This document shows positions 40,040-50,080 of a stretch of DNA of 64,000 bases, piece by piece (positions within the stretch are counted from its first letter, which is position 1; every line of letters starts with the position of its first letter). The DNA comes from Comamonadaceae bacterium (GTDB lineage Bacteria; Pseudomonadota; Gammaproteobacteria; Burkholderiales; Burkholderiaceae_C). A model generated the notes under the pieces. The model ran no database searches, was not told where the DNA came from, and saw only the letters and a list, made by a program, of their open reading frames with translations. The stretch covers positions 1 to 64,000 of the forward strand of contig CANFYZ010000006.1 of the NCBI GenBank assembly GCA_947451385.1. Reading direction: 5' to 3'. The position numbers and the translations under genes are program-made.

Positions 40040-41050
40040 ATGCAAAACATGCAAGCCGCACTGTGGGTGGTGGTCCTGCTGGTGGCGCTGGCCTTGGCCT
40101 TTGACTTCATGAACGGTTTTCATGATGCGGCCAATTCGATCGCCACGGTGGTTTCGACCGGCGTGCTCAAACCGGCGCAGGCCGTGATGTTTGCCGCCTT
40201 TTTCAACGTGATCGCGATTTTCATTTTCCACCTCAGTGTGGCCGCCACCGTGGGCAAAGGCATTGTGCAACCTGGCGTGGTGGACACCCATGTGGTCTTT
40301 GGCGCCTTGGTCGGTGCGGTCACCTGGAATGTGATCACCTGGTACTACGGCATTCCCAGCAGCTCATCGCACGCCTTGATTGGCGGCATTGTGGGTGCCG
40401 TGATGGCCAAAGCCGGCGCTGGCGCCTTGATTTCTGCCGGCATCCTGAAAACAGTCACCTTTATTCTGGTGTCTCCCATGTTGGGCTTTTTGCTGGGGTC
40501 CTTGATGATGGTGCTGGTGGCCAATTTGTTCAAGCGCGCCCGCCCGTCCAAGGTGGACAAATGGTTCCGGCGTTTGCAATTGGTCTCCGCCGGGGCCTAC
40601 AGCCTGGGGCATGGCGGCAACGATGCCCAAAAAACCATTGGCATCATTTGGATGCTGCTGGTGGCCACCGGCTATGTGTCGGCGACCGATGCCTCCCCGC
40701 CCACCTGGACCATTGTGTCGTGCTACTTGGCCATCGGTTTGGGCACCATGTTTGGCGGCTGGCGCATTGTCAAAACCATGGGGCAAAAAATCACCAAGCT
40801 GCGGCCTGTGGGCGGATTTTGCGCCGAAACCGGCGGTGCACTGACCTTGTTTTTGGCTACCGCGTTGGGGATTCCGGTGTCCACCACCCACACCATCACC
40901 GGGGCCATTGTGGGGGTTGGCTCCACCCAGCGCGCCAGCGCCGTGCGTTGGGGCGTGGCCGGTAACATCATTTGGGCTTGGGTGCTGACGATTCCGGCCA
41001 GCGCCTTTGTGGCTTCCATCGCCTACGCGATCAGCATGCAAATTTTCTAA
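40040..41050 (+). CDS. PiT-family inorganic phosphate transporter
   Basis: 'FDFMNGFHDAANSIATVVSTGVL', 'SAGAYSLGHGGNDAQKTIGII'. Confidence 0.96.
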   Translation: MQNMQAALWVVVLLVALALAFDFMNGFHDAANSIATVVSTGVLKPAQAVMFAAFFNVIAIFIFHLSVAATVGKGIVQPGVVDTHVVFGALVGAVTWNVITWYYGIPSSSSHALIGGIVGAVMAKAGAGALISAGILKTVTFILVSPMLGFLLGSLMMVLVANLFKRARPSKVDKWFRRLQLVSAGAYSLGHGGNDAQKTIGIIWMLLVATGYVSATDASPPTWTIVSCYLAIGLGTMFGGWRIVKTMGQKITKLRPVGGFCAETGGALTLFLATALGIPVSTTHTITGAIVGVGSTQRASAVRWGVAGNIIWAWVLTIPASAFVASIAYAISMQIF

Positions 41051-41082
41051 GCGCAGGGCATGCGGCGCTCACGGCGCAGCAC

Positions 41083-41529
41083 TCACTGGCTGATCAAGCG
41101 GGCTGCTTCGATCTGGAATTCAAAATACCGCTGAAAACTGAACACGATGCTGGACATCAGCACCGTGGTGCCCAGCAGCAATGACACGGCCACCGCCATC
41201 ACGGTCAGCCAATGGGTTTGCCCGGCACTGGCCTGGGCATCGGCCTGCGGATTGAATTGCGCATTCCATTGCTCGGGCGACTTCAAACCATAAATGATGG
41301 CATTCAAGGCACAAGCGGCCACCGTGAAGCCGATGAAGGGGATCAGCACCCAGCTCAGCACATCGTCCTGCCCCAAGGTCAGGGCGCGTTCCATGCCATA
41401 CGCGCCCAGTGCCGTGGGCAGGGGCAGCAGCCAGGCCCAAATGTCTCGCCAACCAAACAAATAAATGCGATGCAGGCCCAGGGGACCGCCCAAAAAGGTC
41501 AGCCACGCGGCCAGGGTTTTGTTTTTCAT
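41083..41529 (-). CDS. TM2-domain-like membrane protein
   Basis: 'KNKTLAAWLTFLGGPLGLHRIYLFG' TM2-type motif. Confidence 0.75.
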   Translation of the reverse strand: MKNKTLAAWLTFLGGPLGLHRIYLFGWRDIWAWLLPLPTALGAYGMERALTLGQDDVLSWVLIPFIGFTVAACALNAIIYGLKSPEQWNAQFNPQADAQASAGQTHWLTVMAVAVSLLLGTTVLMSSIVFSFQRYFEFQIEAARLISQ

Positions 41530-41538
41530 AGGCCCCGA

Positions 41539-42075
41539 TTATTCAGGACTTTCAATTTGAGGCGCTTGGTGCTGGGCCCAGCCCAAGGGTTTTTCCATCA
41601 GCACAATGTCCAGCCAACGGTCAAATTTCCAGCCGCAAGCGGCGATCGTGCCGACCGAGGTGAAGCCCAGCGCACGGTGCAGGCCGATGGACGCGGCATT
41701 GGCCGAGTCGCCAATCACCGCGATCAGTTTGCGCACACCGGCCTGCTGCGCGCGGGCGCTCAATTCGGCCAGCAAAGCGCGTCCCAAGCCCCGGCGGTGG
41801 GCGGCCGTAGCCATGTAAATCGAGTCTTCGGCCGAGAAGCGGTAAGCCGGTCGGGGTTTGAACCAGTTGCAATAAGCAAAGCCCAGCACCTGGCCATTTT
41901 CCTCGGCCACCAGGTAGGGCAAGCCTTTGGCCAGCACGTCCGCGCGGCGCTGGGCCATTTCTTCAGCAGAAGGGGGTTCGATCTCGAAGGTGCCGGTGCC
42001 GTGCAGCACATGCTCACGGTAAATCGCCGCAATGGCCGGGATGTCTTGCGCGGTGCTGGGACGGATCAGTGGCAT
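41539..42075 (-). CDS. GNAT N-acetyltransferase (phosphinothricin acetyltransferase-like)
   Basis: 'IRPSTAQDIPAIAAIYREHVLHGTGTFEIEPPS', 'VATAAHRRGLGRALLAEL'-type CoA site. Confidence 0.92.
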   Translation of the reverse strand: MPLIRPSTAQDIPAIAAIYREHVLHGTGTFEIEPPSAEEMAQRRADVLAKGLPYLVAEENGQVLGFAYCNWFKPRPAYRFSAEDSIYMATAAHRRGLGRALLAELSARAQQAGVRKLIAVIGDSANAASIGLHRALGFTSVGTIAACGWKFDRWLDIVLMEKPLGWAQHQAPQIESPE

Positions 42076-42210
42076 GCTGGGCAATCTGGGGGTTATAATC
42101 AAAGGCTTTTCAGTGTGTCACTGGCCGGGTGGCCAGTTGCGTGTCTCAAACGCTGAGAGAATTTTATAGATGCCTGCGTTGCAAGTGTCTGTTCCACCCT
42201 AGGATAAATC

Positions 42211-42462
42211 ATGGTTGTTATTCGTCTTTCCCGTGGCGGCTCCAAAGCCCGTCCATTTTTCAACATCGTCGTGGCTGACAAGCGCGTCCGCCGTGACGGT
42301 CGCTTCTTGGAGCGTATCGGCTTCTACAACCCCACTGCTTCGGGTCAAGAAGAAGGTTTGCGCATTGCCCAAGACCGCTTGACTTACTGGCGCGGTGTGG
42401 GCGCACAACCATCGCCCACCGTGGAGCGTTTGGTTCGCCAAGCTGCTGCCAAGGCAGCCTGA
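42211..42462 (+). CDS. rpsP: 30S ribosomal protein S16
   Basis: '[41 protein letters not shown]'. Confidence 0.98.
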   Translation: MVVIRLSRGGSKARPFFNIVVADKRVRRDGRFLERIGFYNPTASGQEEGLRIAQDRLTYWRGVGAQPSPTVERLVRQAAAKAA

Positions 42463-42479
42463 TCGCCTCGATCACGGCC

Positions 42480-43055
42480 ATGCTCCCCGCGCTGGATCCG
42501 GCCGAATTGCCGGCTGACGCTGTTGAAGTGGGGCGCATTGCCGATGCCTGGGGTATCAAAGGCTGGTTCAAGGTCTTGCCCCACAGCGCCTCACCCGAGG
42601 CGCTTTTTTCTTCCAAACGTTGGTATTTGTTGGCGCCCGACCGGCCCATTAAGGCGGTCACGCCTTGGCTCGGCGCGTTGCTGCTGAAAATCAAAGAAGC
42701 CAAAGACCACTCCGACTCGGTCGTGGCCACCAGCGTCGATGTGCCCGACCGCAACGCGGCCGAGGCCCTGCGCGGTGCGCGTGTGTTTGTGCCACGCTCC
42801 AGCTTTCCCACGGCCGCCGAGAACGAGTATTACTGGGTCGACCTGATCGGCTTGGATGTGGTCAACCGCGAAGGCGAGGCCATGGGCCAAGTCAAAGACT
42901 TGCTCTCAACCGGCCCGCAAACCGTGTTGGTGTTGGGCTACCTGGACGCGACAGGCAAAGAAGCCGAGCGCATGATCCCGTTTGTTTCCGCCTATGTCGA
43001 TGCCGTGGATGTGCCCGGTCGCCGCATCACGGTCGACTGGCAAGCCGACTACTGA
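42480..43055 (+). CDS. rimM: Ribosome maturation factor RimM
   Basis: 'VEVGRIADAWGIKGWFKVLPHS', 'EYYWVDLIGLDVVNREGEAMGQVKDLLSTGPQTVLVL'. Confidence 0.96.
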   Translation: MLPALDPAELPADAVEVGRIADAWGIKGWFKVLPHSASPEALFSSKRWYLLAPDRPIKAVTPWLGALLLKIKEAKDHSDSVVATSVDVPDRNAAEALRGARVFVPRSSFPTAAENEYYWVDLIGLDVVNREGEAMGQVKDLLSTGPQTVLVLGYLDATGKEAERMIPFVSAYVDAVDVPGRRITVDWQADY

Positions 43056-43099
43056 GCCTGTGTTTGCGCGCGCCGTGACCGAGCCTCAGGCCCCACCCC

Positions 43100-43882
43100 A
43101 TGCGTTTTGACATCATCACCCTGTTTCCTGAGCTGTTCGCGCCGCTCATGACCAGCGGCATCACGCGCCGTGCCTACGAAAGTGGGGCGGTGCAGGTGCA
43201 GTTTTGGAATCCGCGTGATCACGCCCAGGGCACTTACCGCCGGGTCGACGACCGACCGTTCGGCGGTGGCCCGGGCATGGTCATGCTGGCCGAACCCCTG
43301 CTGGCCTGCCTGAAGGCGATACGCGCCAGCCGAGGCGATGCGCCGCCAGACCAGGCCCCGGTGGTGATGTTTTCGCCCACAGGCACGGTGTTGAACCACG
43401 CGGCGGTGGCCACCTGGTCGGGCAGCGCGGGGGCCGTGTTGCTGTGTGGCCGTTATGAGGGTGTGGACCAGCGCTTCATTGACCGCTACGTGGACCACCA
43501 CATCAGCCTGGGTGACTTTGTCTTGTCGGGCGGCGAAATCGCGGCCATGGCCTTGCTGGACGCGGTGGCGCGTTTGCAGCCCGGCGTGCTGAACGACGAG
43601 GGCAGCCACCAGTTCGACAGCTTCAACCCCGCGCTCGATGGTCTGCTCGACTGCCCGCATTACACCCGCCCGGAAGTCTGGGAAGGCGAGGCCGTGCCCG
43701 AGGCCTTGTTGTCGGGTCACCATGCCCACATTGCCCAGTGGCGGCGCGAACAAAGCCTGCGCTGGAGCGCTCGTTTGCGCCCTGAATTGATCGCGCAAGC
43801 CCGAAGCCAAGGCCTGTTGTCGCCCCAGGATGAAGCTTTTCTAAAGACCGAACCCGCAGAAAGCCACAAACCGGTGGCTTAA
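43100..43882 (+). CDS. trmD: tRNA (guanine-N1-)-methyltransferase
   Basis: 'MRFDIITLFPELFAPL', 'RPFGGGPGMVMLAEPL', 'LLCGRYEGVDQRFIDRYVD'. Confidence 0.98.
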   Translation: MRFDIITLFPELFAPLMTSGITRRAYESGAVQVQFWNPRDHAQGTYRRVDDRPFGGGPGMVMLAEPLLACLKAIRASRGDAPPDQAPVVMFSPTGTVLNHAAVATWSGSAGAVLLCGRYEGVDQRFIDRYVDHHISLGDFVLSGGEIAAMALLDAVARLQPGVLNDEGSHQFDSFNPALDGLLDCPHYTRPEVWEGEAVPEALLSGHHAHIAQWRREQSLRWSARLRPELIAQARSQGLLSPQDEAFLKTEPAESHKPVA

Positions 43883-43999
43883 ACAGCTATAATGGAGGGC
43901 TTTTCGATCCTCTGTCCGCCGCGGTCATCTGTACTTTGAACCCGTTTCAAGCAGTTGCCGCCCCTAGCGTAGCGAGAACATGATCGGTGGAGAGTGACT

Positions 44000-44383
44000 A
44001 TGAATTTGATTCAAACCCTGGAGCAAGAAGAAATTGCTCGTCTGAACAAGACCATCCCTGAGTTTGCCCCTGGCGACACGGTCATCGTGAGCGTCAATGT
44101 GGTGGAAGGTACACGCAAGCGTGTGCAGGCCTACGAAGGTGTGGTGATTGCCAAGCGCAACCGTGGCCTGAACAGCGGCTTCACCGTGCGCAAAATCTCG
44201 AACGGCGAAGGTGTGGAGCGCACGTTCCAAACTTACAGCCCGTTGATCGCCAGCATTGAAGTCAAACGCCGTGGCGATGTGCGCCGCGCCAAGTTGTACT
44301 ATTTGCGCGACCGCAGCGGCAAGTCGGCGCGTATCAAAGAAAAGCTGCCTCAGCGTGCAGCCAAAGTGGTCAAAGCGGCTTAA
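44000..44383 (+). CDS. rplS: 50S ribosomal protein L19
   Basis: '[59 protein letters not shown]'. Confidence 0.98.
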   Translation: MNLIQTLEQEEIARLNKTIPEFAPGDTVIVSVNVVEGTRKRVQAYEGVVIAKRNRGLNSGFTVRKISNGEGVERTFQTYSPLIASIEVKRRGDVRRAKLYYLRDRSGKSARIKEKLPQRAAKVVKAA

Positions 44384-44396
44384 AGTCTGCGCCCCC

Positions 44397-44432
44397 AAAA
44401 AACCGCCCGGTGCAAACCAGGCGGTTTTTTTT
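44397..44432 (+). terminator. Rho-independent terminator after rplS
   Basis: AAAAAACCGCC ... GGCGGTTTTTTTT. Confidence 0.9.
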
Positions 44433-44450
44433 CGCCTGAATTTGCAGTGG

Positions 44451-44495
44451 TTGAATCGAGCTGAGTTGAGCAGAGTTGAGTTGAGCTGAGCTGAA
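44451..44495. repeat. Degenerate pentamer (TTGAG/CTGAG) microsatellite
   Basis: ttgaatcgagctgagttgagcagagttgagttgagctgagctgaa. Confidence 0.8.
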
Positions 44496-44516
44496 GGTCG
44501 TGGGACTGGCGCACAG

Positions 44517-44553
44517 AAAAAAGCCCTGCACACGCTGACGCGCGGGCAGGGCT
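44517..44553 (-). terminator. Rho-independent terminator downstream of the RNA helicase gene
   Basis: Minus strand AGCCCTGC...GCAGGGCTTTTTT. Confidence 0.88.
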
Positions 44554-44587
44554 GACGGTCCAGAAGTGGATCGATTTGATTGCAGTC

Positions 44588-46510
44588 TTAGCCGCGTGTG
44601 ATTTTCAGCACTTTGGCGCCGGGGTTGCGCTTGGGGGCACCGTGACCGCCAGGGGTGTGGGGCTTGAAGCCGCCAGCGCCCACAGGCTTGGGGCCGCGTG
44701 CAAACTTGTCGCCAGGGCCGCTGCGGCCAGGCCGGCTGTCGCCGCGTGATTCGAAGCGACCTTCCGAGCGACCTTCAGGACGGCCTTCAAAGCGCCCTTC
44801 AAAGCGACCGCCTTCTTGGCGCGGTGCGCCACCGAAGCGGTTTTCACCTCGATTCTCAAAACGACCGGCTTCAGGGCGTTGTTCAAAACGCACGTCACCA
44901 CGGCCATCTTTGCGCGCATCGAAGCGGGGTTCAAATCGGGGTTCAGAACGCTGCTCAAAGCGAGGTGTGGGACGACCCTCGAACCGGTCGCCGCCACCAA
45001 AACCGCCACCGAAGCCACCACCACCAAAGCCACCGCCACCGAAACTGCGGTTGCCTTGTGGGCGACCGCGTGGGGCGCCACGGTCATTGCGGTCATAGTT
45101 GCGGTCGCCGCCAGGGCGGCCACCGGCCATGCGGGTGTCTGGGAAGCGTTGTTTGGGCTCCAGGCCTTCAACCACTTCGGCCTTGAACGGCTGGCGTGTG
45201 TAGGACTCGATGTCCATGATCTTGCGGCGATCACGCGCTTCGGCAAAGGTCACGGCCAGACCATCGCGGCCGGCGCGGCCGGTACGGCCAATGCGGTGGG
45301 TGTAGTCTTCCGATTTCATCGGCAGACCGAAGTTGAACACGTGCGTGATGGTGGGCACGTCAATGCCGCGCGCAGCCACGTCGGTGGCCACCAAAATCTG
45401 CACCTGGCCGTTACGCAACGCCATCAAGCGGCGGTTGCGCAGGCCTTGGCTCAAAGCACCGTGCAAAGCCACGGCCGAGAAGCCGTCTTGCTGCAAGTCG
45501 GTGGCCAGGCCATCGCATTCGATTTGCGTGCTGGCAAACACGATGGCTTGATCGATCGAGGCGTCGCGTAACCAGTGGTCGAGCAACTTGCGCTTGTGCT
45601 GTGCGTTGTCGGCCCAGTACAGGCTTTGCTTGATGTTGGTGTGCTTTTCAGACGGTGAATCGATCTGGATTTTTTGCACCGAGGAACCGCCGTCGTGCAT
45701 GACGCGCATGGCCAGTTGCTGTATGCGTGGCGCAAAGGTGGCGCTGAACATCATGGTTTGCTGGCGTTGCAAAGTCATCTCGTTGATGTCGGCCAAGTCG
45801 TCCGAGAAACCCAGGTCGAGCATGCGGTCGGCTTCGTCCACCACCAAGAACTTGACCTTGTCCAGCTTGATTTGCATCGAGCGTTGCAGGTCCAGCAAAC
45901 GGCCGGGCGTGGCCACCACCAGATTGGCGTTTTGCAGTTTGGCAATTTGCAATTGGTAAGGAATGCCGCCCACCACGTTGGCGATGCGCAAGCCACGGCA
46001 GTGCTTCACCAATTCGATCGCGTCATGCGCCACTTGTTGCGCTAATTCGCGCGTGGGGCAGACGATCAAAGCGCCGGGGGTGGGGGCTTTGAAGTTGCGT
46101 GGGTTGGTCGGGTCTTTGCGCTTGCTGCGCTTGGGTGCGGGTTCGCCTTTGGCGGCGGCCTCGGCGCAAGCGGCTTCAAATTGCGCACGCTCTTCGGCTT
46201 CTTCGGCCGCTTGTTCTTGGATCAAGGTGTGCAACACCGGCAGCAAAAACGCAGCGGTCTTGCCAGAGCCAGTTTGGCTGGACACCATCAAGTCCACATA
46301 CTGCTGGCCTTTGGCCTGAGTCTGAGAGGACATGGCCAAAGGAATGGCGCGGCTTTGCACGGCCGTGGGTTGGGTGTAACCCAGATCGGCCACGGCTTGG
46401 ACCAATTCAGGGGCCAAGCCCAAGGTGACAAAACCGTTGGGGACGGCGGCTTCAATGGAAATGTTTTCGGCAGGCGACAAGTCGTCCTGCACGGCAATCG
46501 TGTCAGTCAT
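44588..46510 (-). CDS. DEAD-box RNA helicase (RhlE-like) with long Gly/Arg/Phe-rich C-terminal tail
   Basis: Q-motif, 'SSQTGSGKTAAFLLPVL', 'VDEADRMLDLGF', 'HRIGRTGRAGRDG'; tail FGGGGFGGG.../RFEGRFEGRPEGR. Confidence 0.95.
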   Translation of the reverse strand: MTDTIAVQDDLSPAENISIEAAVPNGFVTLGLAPELVQAVADLGYTQPTAVQSRAIPLAMSSQTQAKGQQYVDLMVSSQTGSGKTAAFLLPVLHTLIQEQAAEEAEERAQFEAACAEAAAKGEPAPKRSKRKDPTNPRNFKAPTPGALIVCPTRELAQQVAHDAIELVKHCRGLRIANVVGGIPYQLQIAKLQNANLVVATPGRLLDLQRSMQIKLDKVKFLVVDEADRMLDLGFSDDLADINEMTLQRQQTMMFSATFAPRIQQLAMRVMHDGGSSVQKIQIDSPSEKHTNIKQSLYWADNAQHKRKLLDHWLRDASIDQAIVFASTQIECDGLATDLQQDGFSAVALHGALSQGLRNRRLMALRNGQVQILVATDVAARGIDVPTITHVFNFGLPMKSEDYTHRIGRTGRAGRDGLAVTFAEARDRRKIMDIESYTRQPFKAEVVEGLEPKQRFPDTRMAGGRPGGDRNYDRNDRGAPRGRPQGNRSFGGGGFGGGGFGGGFGGGDRFEGRPTPRFEQRSEPRFEPRFDARKDGRGDVRFEQRPEAGRFENRGENRFGGAPRQEGGRFEGRFEGRPEGRSEGRFESRGDSRPGRSGPGDKFARGPKPVGAGGFKPHTPGGHGAPKRNPGAKVLKITRG

Positions 46511-46777
46511 AGTGTGTTCTCTTGCACGACGGCCCGCAAAGGCTGCGGGTGGCGCCGTTCAGTGGTTGTTAAAAAACATCAACCATCAAACGGTGCTCAG
46601 TGCTGTGTACGGAAGGTGAAAAACCTTCCCAGACGAGTGACTCTTTAGTGAGTCAAGGCATGAAGGGAGATGCAAGTCACGCGGAATAATTTCTGCGCAG
46701 CCTCGAATTATGGCACAGATTTTCCATTTGGATACGGGTTTTCCCTGAAATTCCAAAAAAACGCTGTGCCGAGCGCT

Positions 46778-47380
46778 TTAGCTCAGGCGAATGAACTGTT
46801 CGCGGTAGTGAATCAGCTCATCGATCGACTCATGCACATCGGCCAGTGCGGTGTGGCGTTGTTTCTTTTTGAAGCTGCTGAAGACCTCAGGCCGCCAGCG
46901 CCGCGACAACTCTTTGAGGGTGCTCACATCCAGATTGCGGTAGTGGAAATACGCCTCCAACTTGGGCATGTACTTGACCAAAAACCGGCGGTCCTGGCTG
47001 ATGGTGTTGCCACACAAGGGCGAGGCGCTTTTGGGCACGTATTTGCGCAAGAAGCCCACGATCAGCTCCTGCGCTTCCAACTCGGTCACGGTAGAGGCTT
47101 TGACCTTGTCGATCAAACCGCTCTTGCCGTGCGTGCCCCGGTTCCAGGCGTCCATTTTGCCCAGCAGTTCATCGCTTTGGTGAATCACCAACACCGGGCC
47201 TTCGATGCGCACCGTCAAATGCGCGTCGGTGACGATGACCGCAATTTCTAGCAAACGCTCTTTTTCGGGGTCCAGGCCGGTCATTTCGCAATCGATCCAG
47301 ACCAGGTTTTGGTCCGACTTGGGCAATTTGGGGGCAACCGGGGGCGCGGGGGCAGGGGATGTCAATGTGTTCTCAGGCAT
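46778..47380 (-). CDS. orn: Oligoribonuclease
   Basis: '[32 protein letters not shown]', 'RDLDVST'-type exonuclease motifs; start at 47380. Confidence 0.96.
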   Translation of the reverse strand: MPENTLTSPAPAPPVAPKLPKSDQNLVWIDCEMTGLDPEKERLLEIAVIVTDAHLTVRIEGPVLVIHQSDELLGKMDAWNRGTHGKSGLIDKVKASTVTELEAQELIVGFLRKYVPKSASPLCGNTISQDRRFLVKYMPKLEAYFHYRNLDVSTLKELSRRWRPEVFSSFKKKQRHTALADVHESIDELIHYREQFIRLS

Positions 47381-47420
47381 ACGCGAATTGTCGCCGAACA
47401 AAGCTCTACACTTGGGCCCC

Positions 47421-48683
47421 ATGAATCCGTCTTTCAATCTCTCCCTCTTGCTGGCGCTGGCGCTGCTGGTGAATGTATTGCTGAAGTTCTGGCTGAACAC
47501 CCGCCAAGTGCGTTCTGTGGCCACCCACCGCGCCGCTGTGCCCTTGGCTTTTGCAGGCACCTTGCGTCTGGCCGATCACCAAAAAGCCGCCGATTACACC
47601 TTGGCCAAAATCCGAGTCTCGCAACTGGACATCGCCATCGATGCCGCCTGTCTTTTGGGCTGGACCTTGCTCGGCGGCCTCGACGCCTTGAACAGCCTGT
47701 TGCTTGCCTGGCTGGAGCCAGGTATGACCCAACAAATTGCTTTGGTGTTGGGCTTCTCCTTGATCTCTGGTTTGATCGGTCTGCCTTTGTCCTTGTACCA
47801 AACCTTTGTGGTCGAGGCGCGTTTTGGCTTCAACAAAATGACCTGGGGTTTGTGGTTCAGCGATGCGCTCAAAGGCCTGGTGCTGGGCTTGGCCTTGGGC
47901 GTGCCCATGGTGTGGCTGGTGCTGTGGTTGATGCAAGCCGGTGGCGCGCAATGGTGGCTGTGGGCCTGGGCCGCGTTTGTGACCTTTCAGTTGTTCATCA
48001 TGGCCATCGCCCCAAATGTCATCATGCCCTTGTTCAACAAATTCACGCCTTTGGAGGACGAATCGCTCAAAGTCCGTGTGAACGCGTTGATGCAGCGCGC
48101 AGGCTTCACCGCCAAAGGGTTTTTTGTGATGGACGGCAGCCGCCGCTCGTCTCACTCGAATGCTTTTTTTACCGGTTTTGGCGCCAGCAAACGGGTGGTC
48201 TTTTTTGACACCTTGCTGAGGCAACTTCAGCCGGCCGAAATGGAGGCTGTGCTGGCGCATGAGCTGGGTCATTTCAAGCACCGTCACATTGTCAAAATGA
48301 TGGTCACCAGTTTTACCTTGACCTTGGTCGGACTGGCCTTGCTGGGTTGGCTCATGCAGCAGGTCTGGTTTTACACCGGGCTGGGCGTGCTACCGAGCTT
48401 CAGTGGCGAAAACAACGCGCTGGCGCTGGTCTTGTTTTTGTTGGTGACACCTGTGTTCACGTTTTTCTTGGCCCCCCTGTCTTCATGGCGCTCACGCCAG
48501 CAAGAGTTTGAAGCCGATGCCTATGCCTGCACCCAGGCCCAGGGCGCTGACCTGGCTTCGGCCCTGCTCAAGTTGTACCAAGACAATGCCTCCACCCTGA
48601 CGCCGGATGCGTGGTACGTCAAGTTCTACTACTCCCACCCGCCGGCCAGTGTGCGCTTGGCACGGATGCAGGCCGCCGCATGA
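47421..48683 (+). CDS. M48-family (CAAX protease/Ste24-like) metallopeptidase
   Basis: '[18 protein letters not shown]' HExxH, polytopic; ATG at 47421. Confidence 0.94.
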   Translation: MNPSFNLSLLLALALLVNVLLKFWLNTRQVRSVATHRAAVPLAFAGTLRLADHQKAADYTLAKIRVSQLDIAIDAACLLGWTLLGGLDALNSLLLAWLEPGMTQQIALVLGFSLISGLIGLPLSLYQTFVVEARFGFNKMTWGLWFSDALKGLVLGLALGVPMVWLVLWLMQAGGAQWWLWAWAAFVTFQLFIMAIAPNVIMPLFNKFTPLEDESLKVRVNALMQRAGFTAKGFFVMDGSRRSSHSNAFFTGFGASKRVVFFDTLLRQLQPAEMEAVLAHELGHFKHRHIVKMMVTSFTLTLVGLALLGWLMQQVWFYTGLGVLPSFSGENNALALVLFLLVTPVFTFFLAPLSSWRSRQQEFEADAYACTQAQGADLASALLKLYQDNASTLTPDAWYVKFYYSHPPASVRLARMQAAA

Positions 48684-49036
48684 CCCGCACCGTGCCCGCC
48701 GCCACTCCCCCCGTGGTCCTTCAACCTGTTGCGTTGAAACCCACGCAAATTGTCAGTGCGCTCAGCAGCATCCCGGGCTGGGTGCTGTCGGGCGATGGCG
48801 CTGATGTGTGCATCGAAAAATCCTGGACCTTTCCCCACCTGCAAGCGGCCATGGCCTTTGCCAACGCTGTCGCCTGGATCGCCGAGCAACTCAATCACCA
48901 TCCTGAATTGGTGGTGAGCTACCGCCGTTGCACGGTGCGCTGGCAAACCCATGATGTGCAAGGCCTGAGCAGCCTCGACTTTGCTGCCGCCCAGGCACTG
49001 GAAAAACAGCTGTTCCCCGCACCGGACATCGCATGA
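48680..49036 (+). CDS. 4a-hydroxytetrahydrobiopterin dehydratase (PCD/DCoH)
   Basis: 'KSWTFPHLQAAMAFANAVAWIAEQLNHHPELVVSYRRCTVRWQTHDVQGLSSLDFAAA'. Confidence 0.92.
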   Translation: MTRTVPAATPPVVLQPVALKPTQIVSALSSIPGWVLSGDGADVCIEKSWTFPHLQAAMAFANAVAWIAEQLNHHPELVVSYRRCTVRWQTHDVQGLSSLDFAAAQALEKQLFPAPDIA

Positions 49037-50073
49037 AGCGCACCCCCACCAAAGTCGCCAAAGCCCAGGCCTTGACCGACGGGGCCGCGCTCAACACAGG
49101 TTTGGTGGTCGCCTCGCATGGTCGGCATTGTGTGGTCGAAACGCCTGATGGGCAACGCGTCATTTGCCATCCGCGCGGCAAAAAAAGCCAGTCGGTCGTC
49201 GGCGACCGGGTGCGCTGGCTTGCCGCCACCGACGAAGGCACCATCGAGCAAGTGGAACCGCGCCGGAATCTGTTTTACCGGCAAGACGAAGTTCGCACCA
49301 AGTCGTTTGCGGCCAACTTGGACCAGGTGCTGATCTTGATTGCCGCCGAGCCTGAGTTTTCTGAAACCCAGCTCACGCGCGCCTTGATTGCCGCCGAGGC
49401 CGAACAGATCCGACCGGTCATTGCCTTGAACAAATGTGATTTGGGCGCGTTGTTTGAATCGGCCTGGCAGCGCCTGGCCCCTTACCGCGCCATGGGCTAC
49501 GCCGTGGTTCCGCTCAGCCTCAAAGAGGCGCAGCAGCAGGCCGACCATCCCAATCATCATCGCCCTTTGTCGCCCTTGGCCGCAGAGGGCCAAGCGCAAT
49601 TGCTGCAATTGCTCAGCGGCCAAACGACCTTGGTGCTGGGGCCATCCGGCTCGGGCAAAAGCACGCTGATCAACTCGCTGGTGCCCGGCGCGCAGGTGGT
49701 GACCGGTGAAATTTCGCAAGCCCTCAACTCGGGAAAGCACACCACCACCACCACCACCTGGTATTGGGTCGACAGTTTGGCCAAAGTCAATGACAAAGCC
49801 AATGCCACCCCGCAGCGCACGGCGTTGATTGACTCGCCTGGTTTTCAAGAGTTTGGTTTGCACCACATTGGCTCAGCGCAATTGGCGCAGTTGATGCCGG
49901 ACATCAAAGCGCACGCCACCGCATGCCGGTTTTACAACTGCACCCATTTGCACGAACCCGGCTGCAATGTGCTGGCGCAGGTCGAAACCGAAACCACGCC
50001 CGGGACCATCAGCGCCCGGCGCCATCGTATTTACCACCAGCTGTTCGACGAATTGGGTCAGCAGCGCTGGTGA
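49033..50073 (+). CDS. rsgA: Ribosome small subunit-dependent GTPase A
   Basis: Circularly permuted GTPase: NKCD, GPSGSGKSTLIN, 'DSPGFQEFGL', Cys/His Zn motif CRFYNCTHLHEPGC. Confidence 0.96.
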   Translation: MKRTPTKVAKAQALTDGAALNTGLVVASHGRHCVVETPDGQRVICHPRGKKSQSVVGDRVRWLAATDEGTIEQVEPRRNLFYRQDEVRTKSFAANLDQVLILIAAEPEFSETQLTRALIAAEAEQIRPVIALNKCDLGALFESAWQRLAPYRAMGYAVVPLSLKEAQQQADHPNHHRPLSPLAAEGQAQLLQLLSGQTTLVLGPSGSGKSTLINSLVPGAQVVTGEISQALNSGKHTTTTTTWYWVDSLAKVNDKANATPQRTALIDSPGFQEFGLHHIGSAQLAQLMPDIKAHATACRFYNCTHLHEPGCNVLAQVETETTPGTISARRHRIYHQLFDELGQQRW

Positions 50074-50080
50074 ATGGGTG

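Noticed and set aside
42094-42210. Leader hairpin before rpsP (cactggccgggtggccagtt) as a novel regulatory RNA
   Set aside because: Short GC hairpin only; no evidence beyond the local palindrome.
43888-43999. Possible structured leader or riboregulator before rplS (TATAAT at 43888 and ~105-nt leader)
   Set aside because: A promoter is plausible but no specific conserved RNA fold could be demonstrated by eye; not claimed.
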